NCBI GenBank assembly: GCA_963770535.1
Contig: CAVYPZ010000003.1
Coordinates: forward strand, 1,426,001 to 1,490,000
Reading direction: 5' to 3'
Origin: RYN-230 sp963770535
GTDB lineage: Bacteria; Actinomycetota; Actinomycetes; Streptosporangiales; Streptosporangiaceae
Length of the DNA stretch: 64,000 bases
Shown here: positions 17,457 through 28,282 of the stretch, piece by piece
Numbering within the stretch: position 1 is the stretch's first letter
How the letters are laid out: the number at the start of each line of letters is the position of its first letter
The notes under the pieces: model-generated
Told to the model about the DNA's origin: nothing
Seen by the model: only the letters and a program-made list of their open reading frames with translations
The model's database searches: none
Made by a program: the position numbers and the translations under genes

Positions 17457-18017
17457 GTGATCTATCACGCAGAGGCGGCGGCGGTGGTTCCGTCGGCCAA
17501 CCCACTGGTGCCCGCATGGCCCGAACTGATCATCGGTACCATCTCCTTCCTCATCGTGTTCGCCATCCTGGGCAAGGTGCTGCTGCCGCGGATCCAGCGG
17601 ACGCTGGCCGAACGGACAGACAAGATCGAGGGCGGGCTGCAGCGCGCGGAGGAGGCGCAGGCCGAGGCCCAGGAGGTGCTCCAGAAGTATCGCCAGCAGC
17701 TCGCCGAGGCCCGGCAGGAAGCGTCGCGTCTGCGCGAGCAGGCTCAGGAGCAGGGCGCCCAGATCATCGCGGACATGCGCGAGGTGGCCCAGACCGAGGC
17801 ACGCCGCATCATCGATGCCGCGCACACGCAGATCGAGACCGACCGGATGCTGGCCCTGCAGGCCCTGCGGACCGACGTGGGTGCCCTGGCCGTGGATCTG
17901 GCCGGCCGGGTGGTCGGTGAGTCGCTGGAGGACGTGGCGCGCCAGCACCGCATCGTCGAGCGGTTCATCGAGGACCTCGAGCAGCCGCAGGCTGACGAGG
18001 CCAGGTCCGCCACATGA
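17457..18017 (+). CDS. atpF: F1Fo ATP synthase subunit b
   Basis: The peripheral stalk subunit: one N-terminal membrane helix (LIIGTISFLIVFAILGKVLLP) and a long amphipathic helix that reaches F1. The GTG start at 17457 follows AGGAGG at 7-8 bases. At 186 residues it is normal in length. The coiled region is rich in Glu/Ala/Gln/Arg (EEAQAEAQEVLQKYRQQLAEA). The stop overlaps the atpH start (ATGA). Confidence 0.95.
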   Translation: MIYHAEAAAVVPSANPLVPAWPELIIGTISFLIVFAILGKVLLPRIQRTLAERTDKIEGGLQRAEEAQAEAQEVLQKYRQQLAEARQEASRLREQAQEQGAQIIADMREVAQTEARRIIDAAHTQIETDRMLALQALRTDVGALAVDLAGRVVGESLEDVARQHRIVERFIEDLEQPQADEARSAT

Positions 18018-18880
18018 GAGGCCCCAGCCGCGCCGCTCTGGCGGAGGCGAGGCAGCGGCTGGCCGACGCCGTGACGTCGGCGGCCGAGGCTCGCACGCTG
18101 GGGGAGGAGCTCTTCGAAGTCCTCGGGGTGCTCGACGAGCAGGCTGGCGCTGCGGCGGGCGCTGACCGACAGCAGCCGCCGGGCGCAGGCCCGGGCGGAA
18201 CTGGTCCGGACGCTCTTCGGCGGCCAGGTCAGCGACGCCACCCTGGGCCTGTTCACGAGCATGTGCGTGTCCCGGTGGTCCCGCCCGGCGGACCTGCCGG
18301 GGGCGGTCGAGGAGGTCGCGGTCACGGCGTTCGCGGCGGCGGCCGAGCGGGCCCGGCATCTCGATGACCTCGAGGACCAGCTGTTCCGGTTCGGCCGGGT
18401 GGTGATGGCCGCGCCCGAGCTGCGCACCGTCCTGTCCAATCCCACCGTCCCGGCGCGAGTACAAGGCTCAGCTGCTGGACACGCTGCTCGAGGGAAAAGT
18501 GGCCGCGGATTCCCGGCAGCTGATCGGGGAGGCGGCGGAACATACCCGGGGACGTAGTCTGGATCTGACCCTGGACCAGTACGCGCAGCTGGACAGCGCA
18601 GTGGCGCCAGCGCCTGATCGCGGTAGCACGGGTGGCCGTCCCGCTCACTGAACGCCAGCGCGAGCGGTTGATCGCCGCGCTCGCGGGCGCGTACGGGCAC
18701 GAGGTCCACCTGGACGTCATCGTTGATCCGCGCGTCAAGGGTGGCATTTCGGTCCAGATCGGGGATGAATTCATCGACGGCAGCGTGGCGAGCCGCCTCG
18801 CCGACACTGCGCAGGCGCCTGGCCGCCTGATGCGGGAGCACGTGCGGGACGGCGCGGCCGGACAACGACAGACCAGTTAA
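18014..18880 (+). CDS. atpH: F1Fo ATP synthase subunit delta, frameshifted three times in this sequence
   Basis: Connects the top of F1 to the b stalk. The product can be followed over its whole length but only across three frames. Single extra bases are inferred near 18143 (restoring DEQLALRRALT), at 18456 (restoring PAEYKAQLLDTLLEGKV) and near 18607 (restoring AVAQRLIAVARVAVP). All shifts are +1. The conserved C-terminal part VHLDVIVDPRVKGGISVQ with GDEFIDGSVASRL is intact. The corrected length is about 288 residues, right for the long actinobacterial delta. The gene is essential and lies in an intact operon, so assembly error is more likely than loss. Confidence 0.9.
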
Positions 18881-18907
18881 CCAACTGATGAGGAAGACGC
18901 GAGGACC

Positions 18908-20562
<1,655 letters not shown>

Positions 20563-20574
20563 GGAAGGCCCAGG

Positions 20575-21486
20575 ATGGCAGGACAGCTTCGGGCGATCAG
20601 GCAGCGGATTCGGGGAGTCCAGTCCATTGCCAAGATCACTCGTGCCCAGGAGCTGATCGCGGCCTCGCGGATCATCAAGGCCCAGCAGCGGGTCCGCGAT
20701 GCGGGGCCCTACGCCCGGGAACTCACCCAGGCTGTCGAGGCGGTGGTCAGCCAGTCCGCGAATATCGATCATCCGCTGGTCCGGGAGCCCGAGAATCCGC
20801 AGCGGGCCGCGATCCTCATCCTGAGCAGCGACCGCGGCTTCGCGGGCGGCTATAACAGCAACGTCATGCGCGAGGCCCAGGGACTGCGGGCCCGGCTCCG
20901 GGAGCGCGGCGTCGAGCCGGTCGCCTACGTGTCCGGGACGAAGGGCATCACCTGGCACCGGTTCCGTGGCCTGGACGTCGCCGACTCCTGGAGCGGTTTC
21001 TCGGAAGCCCCCCGGCACGACAACGCGCGTGAGATCACCGAGACCCTGTTCGAGGCGTTCAGCCGCCAGTCCGGGGACGGCGGGGTGGACGAAATCCACA
21101 TCGTGTACACCGAGTTCGTGTCGATGCTGACCCAGAACACCGTCGTGCACCGCATCATCCCGCTGGTCATCGAGGAGACCACGGAGGAGCCCGCGAGCGG
21201 CCCGATTCCGCTGTACGAATTCGAGCCCTCGCCCCAGGCAGTGCTGGACGCGCTGCTGCCGTGGTATGTGGAGAGCCGGGTCTACCAGGCGCTGCTCGAA
21301 GCGGCCGCCTCGGAGATCGCGGCCCGCCGCCGGGCCATGAAGTCGGCCACCGACAATGCCAACGACCTGCTTGAGGGGTTCACCCGCGAGGCCAACAAGG
21401 CCCGGCAGGCCGAGATCACCCAGGAAATCAGCGAGATCGTCGGCGGGGCCGACGCGCTGGCCGAGTCCGTCGCAGGGAAAGAGTGA
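20575..21486 (+). CDS. atpG: F1Fo ATP synthase subunit gamma
   Basis: The central rotor shaft of F1. The ATG at 20575 has AAGGAAGG 8 bases upstream. The 303-residue product has the diagnostic N-terminal helix (AIRQRIRGVQSIAKITRAQELIA) and C-terminal helix (EIAARRRAMKSATDNANDL) that form the shaft's coiled coil. ILSSDRGFAGGYNSN marks the central Rossmann-like domain. Its stop overlaps a GTG start for atpD. Confidence 0.96.
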   Translation: MAGQLRAIRQRIRGVQSIAKITRAQELIAASRIIKAQQRVRDAGPYARELTQAVEAVVSQSANIDHPLVREPENPQRAAILILSSDRGFAGGYNSNVMREAQGLRARLRERGVEPVAYVSGTKGITWHRFRGLDVADSWSGFSEAPRHDNAREITETLFEAFSRQSGDGGVDEIHIVYTEFVSMLTQNTVVHRIIPLVIEETTEEPASGPIPLYEFEPSPQAVLDALLPWYVESRVYQALLEAAASEIAARRRAMKSATDNANDLLEGFTREANKARQAEITQEISEIVGGADALAESVAGKE

Positions 21487-22955
21487 GTGCCATGACCGCA
21501 ACCGTCGAGAACACCCCCGCTGCGGGCGGGGAGGAAGCCCCCGAGGGTACCGGCCGTGTCGCGCGGGTTATCGGCCCGGTCGTCGATGTGGAGTTCTCCA
21601 CCGAGGGGGACATCCCCGACATCTACAACGCGCTGCAGGTCGACGTGACCCTGGAGGGGGAAACGCATACCCTGACGCTCGAGGTGGAACAGCACCTCGG
21701 CGACAACACGGTCCGGACCATCTCGATGGCGCCCACCGACGGCCTGACCCGCGGAGCCACCGTCGTCAACACCGGGGGACCGATCACGGTCCCGGTCGGG
21801 GACGTGACCAAGGGGCATGTGTTCAACGTGCTCGGTGTCCCGCTGGACGTGCCAGCCTCCTCCCTGGAAATCAAAGACCGCTGGTCGATCCACCGTGACC
21901 CGCCGCCCTTCGACCAGCTGGAACCGCGGACCCAGATCCTGGAAACCGGCATCAAGGTCCTCGACCTGCTCACCCCGTACGTGCAGGGCGGCAAGATCGG
22001 GCTGTTCGGCGGCGCGGGCGTGGGCAAGACGGTGCTCATCCAGGAGATGATCACCCGCGTGGCCAAGAACTTCGGCGGCGTCTCGGTGTTCGCCGGGGTC
22101 GGGGAGCGGACCCGCGAGGGCAACGACCTCTTCACCGAGATGACCGAGTCGAACGTCATCAAGGACACCGCGCTCGTCTTCGGCCAGATGGACGAGCCGC
22201 CGGGCGTCCGGCTGCGGGTCGGCCTGTCCGCGCTGACCATGGCCGAGTACTTCCGTGATGTGCAGGGCCAGGACGTGCTGCTGTTCATCGACAACATCTT
22301 CCGGTTCACCCAGGCCGGGTCGGAGGTCTCCACCCTGCTCGGCCGGATGCCCTCAGCGGTGGGATACCAGCCCACCCTGGCCGACGAGATGGGCCAGCTG
22401 CAGGAGCGGATCACCTCCACCCGGGGTCACTCCATCACCTCCATGCAGGCGATCTACGTGCCCGCGGACGACTACACCGACCCCGCGCCGGCCACCACGT
22501 TCGCCCACCTCGACGCAACCACCGCGCTGTCCCGGGCCATCACCGAAAAGGGCATCTTCCCGGCCGTGGACCCGCTCGCCTCGACGTCACGGATCCTGGA
22601 CGCCAAGTACATCGGCCAGGAGCACTACGACGTGGCCCGCGAGGTGCAGCGGATCCTGCAGCGGTACCAGGAGCTCCAGGACATCATCGCGCTGCTCGGC
22701 ATCGACGAGCTGTCCGAGGAAGACCAGGTGACGGTCAAGCGGGCGCGGCGCATCGAGCGGTTCCTGTCCCACCCCATGTTCGTGGCCGAGCAGTTCACCG
22801 GCCAGCCAGGGGTGTTCGTGCCGCTGAAGGAGACCATCGCCTCGTTCAAGGCCCTGACCGAGGGCAAGTACGACAACTATCCCGAGCAGGCCTTCTTCAT
22901 GTGCGGCGGCATCGAGGACGTGGAAAAGAAGGCCAAGGAGATGGAGCGCTCGTGA
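21483..22955 (+). CDS. atpD: F1Fo ATP synthase subunit beta
   Basis: The catalytic subunit of F1. Two starts are possible: GTG 21483, which overlaps the atpG stop (GTGA), and ATG 21492, which gives the common actinobacterial N-terminus MTATVE. The P-loop is GLFGGAGVGKTVLIQEM. GVGERTREGNDLF carries the catalytic glutamate. LLFIDNIFRFTQAGSEVS is the Walker B region. The C-terminal helical domain includes LDELSEED-type residues (GIDELSEEDQVTV), the DELSEED torque loop. No frameshift is seen. Confidence 0.97.
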   Translation: MSAMTATVENTPAAGGEEAPEGTGRVARVIGPVVDVEFSTEGDIPDIYNALQVDVTLEGETHTLTLEVEQHLGDNTVRTISMAPTDGLTRGATVVNTGGPITVPVGDVTKGHVFNVLGVPLDVPASSLEIKDRWSIHRDPPPFDQLEPRTQILETGIKVLDLLTPYVQGGKIGLFGGAGVGKTVLIQEMITRVAKNFGGVSVFAGVGERTREGNDLFTEMTESNVIKDTALVFGQMDEPPGVRLRVGLSALTMAEYFRDVQGQDVLLFIDNIFRFTQAGSEVSTLLGRMPSAVGYQPTLADEMGQLQERITSTRGHSITSMQAIYVPADDYTDPAPATTFAHLDATTALSRAITEKGIFPAVDPLASTSRILDAKYIGQEHYDVAREVQRILQRYQELQDIIALLGIDELSEEDQVTVKRARRIERFLSHPMFVAEQFTGQPGVFVPLKETIASFKALTEGKYDNYPEQAFFMCGGIEDVEKKAKEMERS

Positions 22956-22980
22956 CGGGCGCCCGGGGCGGAGCGAGACG

Positions 22981-23391
22981 GTGACCCTGCAGGTGGAGCT
23001 GGTGGCCCCGGACGGAGAGATCTGGGCCGGGAACGCCCGCATGGTCATCGCCAAGACGCTGGACGGCGACATCGGGATCCTGGGTTCCCACCCGTCCGTG
23101 CTCGGCATCCTGGCCGAGGGCAGCGTGGTGGAGATCCGCGATCCGGAAGAAAACTCGGGCACGCAGGACGCGGTGGTGCGGGTCGCCGTGCGCAGTGGCT
23201 TCCTGTCTGTCCACGATGACCGTGTATCAATCCTCGTACGCCAGGCTGAACTTGGCAGCCAGGTGGACCGGGCCTCGGTCCAGTCCCAGCTCGACGCGGC
23301 GCTGAGCGAGGCCGAGGCTGGGGGCGAGGAGGAATCGGCTGAGGTGAAGTACTCCCGGGCCCTCCTGCGGGCCGCGGGCGACGGGTCCTGA
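22981..23391 (+). CDS. atpC: F1Fo ATP synthase subunit epsilon
   Basis: The rotor-foot subunit, 136 residues, with the N-terminal beta-sandwich (LQVELVAPDGEIWAGNARMV, LGSHPSVLGILAEG) and a two-helix C-terminus (SQVDRASVQSQLDAALSEAEA) able to inhibit hydrolysis. The C-terminal helices are acidic and longer than in mycobacteria. GTG start 21-26 bases after the atpD stop. It ends the operon. Confidence 0.94.
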   Translation: MTLQVELVAPDGEIWAGNARMVIAKTLDGDIGILGSHPSVLGILAEGSVVEIRDPEENSGTQDAVVRVAVRSGFLSVHDDRVSILVRQAELGSQVDRASVQSQLDAALSEAEAGGEEESAEVKYSRALLRAAGDGS

Positions 23392-23415
23392 CGAGGGCCA
23401 GCGCAGGGGCCCGGG

Positions 23416-23871
23416 GTGAGCGGAGCGCTGGCCTTCGATGCGGCCTGGCTCTTCGCTGGCTTCCTGGTCCTCGTGGTCCTGCTTGCGGCCGGGATCACCG
23501 CCCGCCGGTATCTGCTGGAGCGCGGTGGCGGCACCGTGGAGTGCGGCCTGCGGACCCCGGGCGGCAGCTGGCGCCTCGGGGTGGCCGCCTACCAGCCGCA
23601 TGAGCTGCGCTGGTACCAGATCTTCGGTTTCCTGCTGCGGCCCAGCCAGGTGTTTCGCCGCCGGACGCTGACCGTGCTCGCCCGGCGGCCGCCGACGTCG
23701 GAGGAGGCCGCCAGCCTGGGCGAGGGAGCCGTCGTGGTGGAGTGCCGGGTCGAAGAGAGCGATGGCACCGTCGAGCTGGCCATGAGCGATGCGGCCCTCA
23801 CCGGGTTTCTCGCCTGGCTCGAGGCCGCGCCACCGGGATCTCCGGGCTCGTACCTCGGCCAGGCCAGTTAG
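23416..23871 (+). CDS. DUF2550 membrane protein
   Basis: A 151-residue protein with one N-terminal membrane helix (AAWLFAGFLVLVVLLAAGITA) and a soluble domain containing GTVECGLRTPGGSWRLGVAAY and LRWYQIFGFLLRPSQVFRR. It has this form and position, right after atpC, across actinobacteria (DUF2550). The function is unknown; the conserved linkage suggests an envelope or bioenergetic role. The stop overlaps the end of the convergent next gene by 4 bases, so the two transcripts meet without a spacer. Confidence 0.85.
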   Translation: MSGALAFDAAWLFAGFLVLVVLLAAGITARRYLLERGGGTVECGLRTPGGSWRLGVAAYQPHELRWYQIFGFLLRPSQVFRRRTLTVLARRPPTSEEAASLGEGAVVVECRVEESDGTVELAMSDAALTGFLAWLEAAPPGSPGSYLGQAS

Positions 23872-24449
23872 GCCCCGGCCGCTGAGCGCTCGCCCCCGGG
23901 CTTCCAGAGCACGTCACCGTCGGGTCCGTTGGCTTCCCGCGCCAGGATGAACAGCAGGTCCGAGAGGCGGTTCAGGTACTGGGCGGCCAGCGGGTTCATC
24001 GAATCGCCGTAGGTCTCGAGCGCTGCCCAGGTGCTGCGTTCCGCCCGGCGCACGATCGTCCTGGCCATATGCAGCAGCGCGGCGCCTGGCGAGCCGCCCG
24101 GGAGGATGAAGCTGCGCAGGACCGGCAGGCTCGCGTTGTGGGTGTCGCAGTCCGTCTCCAGGGCCGCGACGTAGGCTTCCGTGATCCTCAGCGGCGGGTA
24201 GGGCGGGTTCTCGCTCACCGGGTTGCAGAGGTCGGCCCCGACATCGAAGAGCTCGTTCTGGATCCGGGACAGCAGGGTCACCAGGTCCCCGGGCAGCCCG
24301 CCCATCGTGATCGCCATCCCGATCGCGGAGTTCGCCTCGTCTACGTCGGCGTAGGCGGCCAGGCGCGGGTCGGTCTTAGCGGCCCGGCTGCCGTCGCCCA
24401 GCGCCGTCGTGCCGTCGTCGCCGGTACGGGTGTAGATGCGGGAGAGCAC
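23868..24449 (-). CDS. Corrinoid adenosyltransferase, PduO type
   Basis: Adds the 5'-deoxyadenosyl group of ATP to cob(I)alamin, making coenzyme B12. The GTG start at 24449 is chosen because a strong GGGAGGAG lies about 6 bases upstream; an ATG at 24479 lies farther out with no such site. The product of about 193 residues begins LSRIYTRTGDDGTTALGDG, the N-terminal ATP-binding signature. RSFILPGGSPGAALLHMARTIVRRAER and YLNRLSDLLFILAR complete the trimeric four-helix fold. Coenzyme B12 serves methylmalonyl-CoA mutase, whose helper MeaB and epimerase are also in this window. Confidence 0.93.
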   Translation of the reverse strand: MLSRIYTRTGDDGTTALGDGSRAAKTDPRLAAYADVDEANSAIGMAITMGGLPGDLVTLLSRIQNELFDVGADLCNPVSENPPYPPLRITEAYVAALETDCDTHNASLPVLRSFILPGGSPGAALLHMARTIVRRAERSTWAALETYGDSMNPLAAQYLNRLSDLLFILAREANGPDGDVLWKPGGERSAAGA

Positions 24450-24900
24450 GACCGGCTCCTCCCTGCGGTTGCGTGACATGGCCCCACGGTACCGGGATCG
24501 CCGCCCGATCCGGGCCCCGGCCGCGAGGCTGGGGGCCTGGCGGGTGCGGCCTCGGCGCAAGCGATCAATGTCCTGACCTTTGGGTATTCACATCATGGCC
24601 ACAGTGTGGCATCGTATAAGAGCGAAGAGTAACCAAGCTGCGGCCTGATGGCCGTACCGGACAAGCGGCCACCGTCTCTGGTGCCTGGCGGATCTCGGGG
24701 GCCCGCCAGAGCCCGCGGTGGCCCTGGGAGAGCGCGCTCCCGGCTCAGCGGCCGGGAGCGCGCTCGGCTGTACGGCCGCCGCGTCCGGGTCCCCGGCCCG
24801 GCCCGGCCGTCCGCCGCGGCCGGTGGTGCGGTTCGCCTCGCGCCGGGTCCGCGCTGGATAGGGTGGTCGCTAATCTCCCGATTGCTCCCGTGAGGTCCCC
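24450..24900. promoter_or_regulatory. Divergent intergenic region between adenosyltransferase and GMC genes
   Basis: No gene is supported. An AT-richer patch at about 24570-24625 has TATAAG (24613-24618), a possible -10 on the + strand, with TTCACA upstream at a non-ideal distance. A strong hairpin lies at 24730-24765. The GMC gene has no clear Shine-Dalgarno before its GTG. Confidence 0.35.
24730..24765. repeat. Perfect 15-bp GC-rich hairpin upstream of the GMC gene
   Basis: GAGCGCGCTCCCGGC (24730-24744) and its exact complement (24751-24765) flank a 6-base loop. Without a following T-run it is not a classic terminator. In the + transcript it would sit in the 5' leader of the oxidoreductase gene, about 135 bases before the start. 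Confidence 0.7.
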
Positions 24901-26551
24901 GTGTACGACTATGTCATCGTGGGCGCAGGCAGCGCTGGATGCGTCCTGGCCGCACGGCTCACCGAGAACCCGGCGACCCGGGTCCTGCTGCTGGAGGCAG
25001 GGCCACCGGACAATGCGGATGAGATACACATCCCGGCCGCCCTGAACCTGCTCTTCCAGAGCCAGTACGACTGGGATTTCCACACCGTGCCGCAGGAACG
25101 GGCGGGCAGCAGGCCGGTCTACTGGCCGCGCGGGCGCACGCTGGGCGGGTCCTCATCCGTGAACGCCATGATCTACATCCGGGGCAACCGCCTGGACTAC
25201 GACACGTGGCGTGATGACTACGGGTGCACCGGATGGGGTTATACGGATTTGTTCCCCTATTTCCTGCGCGCCGAAGACAACTCCCGCGGGGCGTCGGCCT
25301 ACCACGGCGTCGCCGGGCCGCTCAGCGTCACCGACCTCAAGCACAAGTCCCCGCTGACGCGGGCCTTCGTGGCCGCCTCCCGGGAATGCGGATCGCCCGC
25401 TAACGAGGACTTCAACGGGCTGTCCCAGGACGGCACCGGGTTCTACCAGGTCACGCAGAAAGACGGCCGCCGCTGGTCGGCCGCGGACGCATACCTGCAT
25501 CCCGCCGCCTCCCGGCCCAACCTCACCGTGCACACAGACGCGCTGGTCACGGGCATCATCGTGGACGGCGGCCGGGCTACCGGGGTTCGTTATCTCCGCC
25601 GGGGTGCCGAAGAGGTGGCGCGGGCCGAGGGAGAGGTCATCGTGTCGGCAGGCGCTGTCGGCAGCCCGCACCTGCTGCTGCTGTCTGGCATCGGCCCCGC
25701 CGAGCAGCTCATCGAGCACGGGATCCGGGTGGTCGCGGACAGCCCGGGGGTGGGTGCCAACCTCTCCGATCACCCGGTTGTCACCGCCATGTGGCACACC
25801 CCCCGCGCAACCGGCCTCTGGGAACAGGCTGGGCCATCCCAGCTGAGCCGCTGGAGGTACCTGCATTCAGGGCCCGCTCACGTCCAACATCGCCGAGGCG
25901 GGCGGATTCACCCGGACGATGCCCTCACTGGCCGCCCCCGACCTGCAATGGCATGTGCTGCCCGTGCCGTTCCAGCGGCAGGGCCTGGCCGACCCGTCCA
26001 CCCGGGCGATCTCCATGCTCGTCACCCTGGTCGCGGTGGCCAGCCGCGGGGTCGTCCGGCTGCGCAGCGGCGACCCCCGCCACAAGCCGGCCATCGACCC
26101 GGGCTACCTCTACGCCAACGAGGACATGGACCCGCTGCTGAGCGGGCTGCGGATGGCACGCGAATTCGCCACCGCCGGGCCGCTGGCCAAGCATTGCACG
26201 GTGGAGATGGCCCCTGGCCCGGAGGTGCGGACCGACGACGAGCTGCGTGAGTTCATCCGCCATGATCTCGGCACTCTTTACCACCCGGTCGGGACCTGCG
26301 CGATGGGCGGCGATTCGCGGCTGGCGGCGAGCAGGCTGACCAGCGTCGTCGACCCCGAGCTGCGGGTCAGGGGAGTCGAGGGGCTGCGCGTGGTCGACGC
26401 GTCGGTCATCCCGGCCCTGCCGCGGGGCAACACGAATGCCCCAGTCATCGCCATCGCGGAACGGGCCGCCGATCTGATCTGCGGCCGCGCGCCGCTGGAC
26501 GCGGTGGATCCTGCTTTCACGCCCGCCAGCGGCGTGACCGGGATGCGCTGA
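24901..26551 (+). CDS. GMC-family FAD oxidoreductase (choline dehydrogenase-like), one frameshift
   Basis: A flavoenzyme that oxidises an alcohol to the aldehyde. The GTG start gives YDYVIVGAGSAGCVLAARL, the FAD-binding Rossmann motif. GRTLGGSSSVNAMIYIRG is the GMC signature 1 and IVSAGAVGSPHLLLLSGIGP signature 2. The C-terminal active site has YHPVGTCAMG (catalytic His) and the Asn in NTNAPVIAIAERAADLI. The frame shifts by +1 at about 25872: dropping one C from GGGCCCGCTC restores HSGPLTSNIAEAGGF. The corrected length is about 549 residues. It is convergent with an aldehyde dehydrogenase, so the two enzymes could act in sequence (alcohol to aldehyde to acid), as betA/betB do; the substrate is unknown. 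Confidence 0.88.
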
Positions 26552-26602
26552 CCGTCCCGCGCCAGCAGGCAGCCCGTCCTGCTGAGCCGGCCCGGCTGTT
26601 CG

Positions 26603-28126
26603 TCAGCGGTAGCGCCTGCCGTGCAGCAGCGTGACCAGCCGCAGCACCCGGTTCAGGTCCTTGTCGCTGCGCTGGAGCGTGGTGAGATCCGCCAGCGGCC
26701 GCATCCGCTGGCGGGTGATCGCCTTGGCGCGGGAGAACTCGCGGAGGCCGTCCTCACCGTGAATACGGCCGAAGCCCGAGTCGCCGCTGCCGCCGAACGG
26801 GAGCGCTGGCACGCTGGCGAACGTGATGACTGAGTTGATCGAGGTCATCCCGCTGCGCAGGGCCCGCGCGGCCGCGAGCGCCCGCTTGGCGTTCTTGCTG
26901 AACACGGCCGAGCCGAGCGCGTAGCGGCTGGCGTTCGCCAGACGCACGGCCTCGTCCAGGTCACCGACCCTGGTCACGGTGAGCGTGGGGCCGAATGTCT
27001 CCTCGCAGACCGCCCTGCTCTCCTCCGGCACGTCGGCCAGGATGACAGGACCGACATACGGCCTGCGGATGCTGGCCAGGCCGCCGACCACCGGCCGGCC
27101 GCCCCGGGCCAGCGCGTCAGCAATATGCCGCTCGATGATCTCGATCTGCGCGGGCATGGTCATCGGGCCGTAGTCGGCCTCGCGGTCCTCGCCGGGCCGG
27201 ACGGCGGCGGCCCGCTCGGCCAGCTTCTCCAGGAACGTGTGGTACACCTCGTCCGCCACGTAGACCCGTTCCACCCCCACGCAGGTCTGGCCGGCGTTGG
27301 ACAGTGCTCCCCACGCGGCCGCGTCGGCCGCGGCGTCCAGGTCGGCGTCGGCGCCGACCAGGAGCGCGTCCTTGCCGCCGCACTCCGCCACGAGGGGGGT
27401 CAGGTTCTCCGCGCACGCCGCCATCACCTTCCTCGCCGTGGCGGCCGATCCGGTGAATGCGATCTTGTCGACGGCGCTGAGGGCCAGCGCCTGGCCTGTC
27501 TCGCCGCTTCCCGTCACCATCTGCAGCACGGGCTGCTCGGGAATCACCTCGGCGAGCGAACTCACCAGCCAGCCACCGACCGCGGGAGTCAGCTCGCTCG
27601 GCTTGAACACCACGGCGTTGCCGGCCGCCAGCGCGTAGACGATGGACCCCATCGGGGTGAACACGGGGTAGTTCCACGGCCCGATAACGCCGACCACGCC
27701 AAGCGGCTGGTATTCGAGCCGGGAAGCCTGATTGACGGCAATCAGGCCACTCCGGACCCGCCGCGGGCCGAGGACCCGGCCCGCGTGCTTCGCCGCCCAG
27801 TCGATATGCACGATCGCGAGCAGGATCTCCAGCTGCGCGTCGGCGAGGGGCTTTCCCGTTTCGTTGTGCACGAGCTCAGCGAGACGGGCCAGGTACCGGG
27901 TGATATGCGACTTCCAGGCCAGCAGGCGGGTCCGGCGCTGCTGGTAGGTCAGCCCCGCCCACCAGGAAGCCGCCTGGCGGGCCCGTTCCACGACTGCGTC
28001 AACCTCGCTGCGTCCCTGTACCGGGTAGGTGCCGATGACCTCGGACGTGGCCGGGTTGACCGAGTCGAAATTCTCCGCGATCCAGGCCGGTCCCTGCTCC
28101 CACACCGACGTGCCCATTGTCCTCAC
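26603..28126 (-). CDS. NAD(P)-dependent aldehyde dehydrogenase
   Basis: Oxidises an aldehyde to the acid. The 507-residue product has the cofactor-binding domain (GVVGVIGPWNYPVFTP, NAVVFKPSELTP, IAFTGSAATARKV), the general-base glutamate in VAECGGKDA and the catalytic cysteine in NAGQTCVGVERVYV. GGSGDSGFGRIHGEDGLREFS is the C-terminal oligomerisation part. The group resembles succinate-semialdehyde/coniferyl-type dehydrogenases. The start may be GTG 28126 or ATG 28117. The C-terminal 35 residues (after ITRQRMRP) are basic. It faces the GMC oxidoreductase across only 51 bp. Confidence 0.93.
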   Translation of the reverse strand: MRTMGTSVWEQGPAWIAENFDSVNPATSEVIGTYPVQGRSEVDAVVERARQAASWWAGLTYQQRRTRLLAWKSHITRYLARLAELVHNETGKPLADAQLEILLAIVHIDWAAKHAGRVLGPRRVRSGLIAVNQASRLEYQPLGVVGVIGPWNYPVFTPMGSIVYALAAGNAVVFKPSELTPAVGGWLVSSLAEVIPEQPVLQMVTGSGETGQALALSAVDKIAFTGSAATARKVMAACAENLTPLVAECGGKDALLVGADADLDAAADAAAWGALSNAGQTCVGVERVYVADEVYHTFLEKLAERAAAVRPGEDREADYGPMTMPAQIEIIERHIADALARGGRPVVGGLASIRRPYVGPVILADVPEESRAVCEETFGPTLTVTRVGDLDEAVRLANASRYALGSAVFSKNAKRALAAARALRSGMTSINSVITFASVPALPFGGSGDSGFGRIHGEDGLREFSRAKAITRQRMRPLADLTTLQRSDKDLNRVLRLVTLLHGRRYR

Positions 28127-28282
28127 CGTCGCCCTGCGCCTCGATCGGGTTAATCCCGCGATTTCACGTGATTTGCCGCCGTCGCGGCTCTGCGTGCCAG
28201 TTAATCATTGCCCACGCCAGGCCAGGTAGCGTTGGAACATCGTGAGCCTGAGGCTAGATCGCGAAGACCGGAGAGATTATCC

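Noticed and set aside
24648..24893. Small open frame before the GMC gene
   Set aside because: It overlaps the perfect hairpin, is Arg/Gly/Pro-rich and has no start signal.
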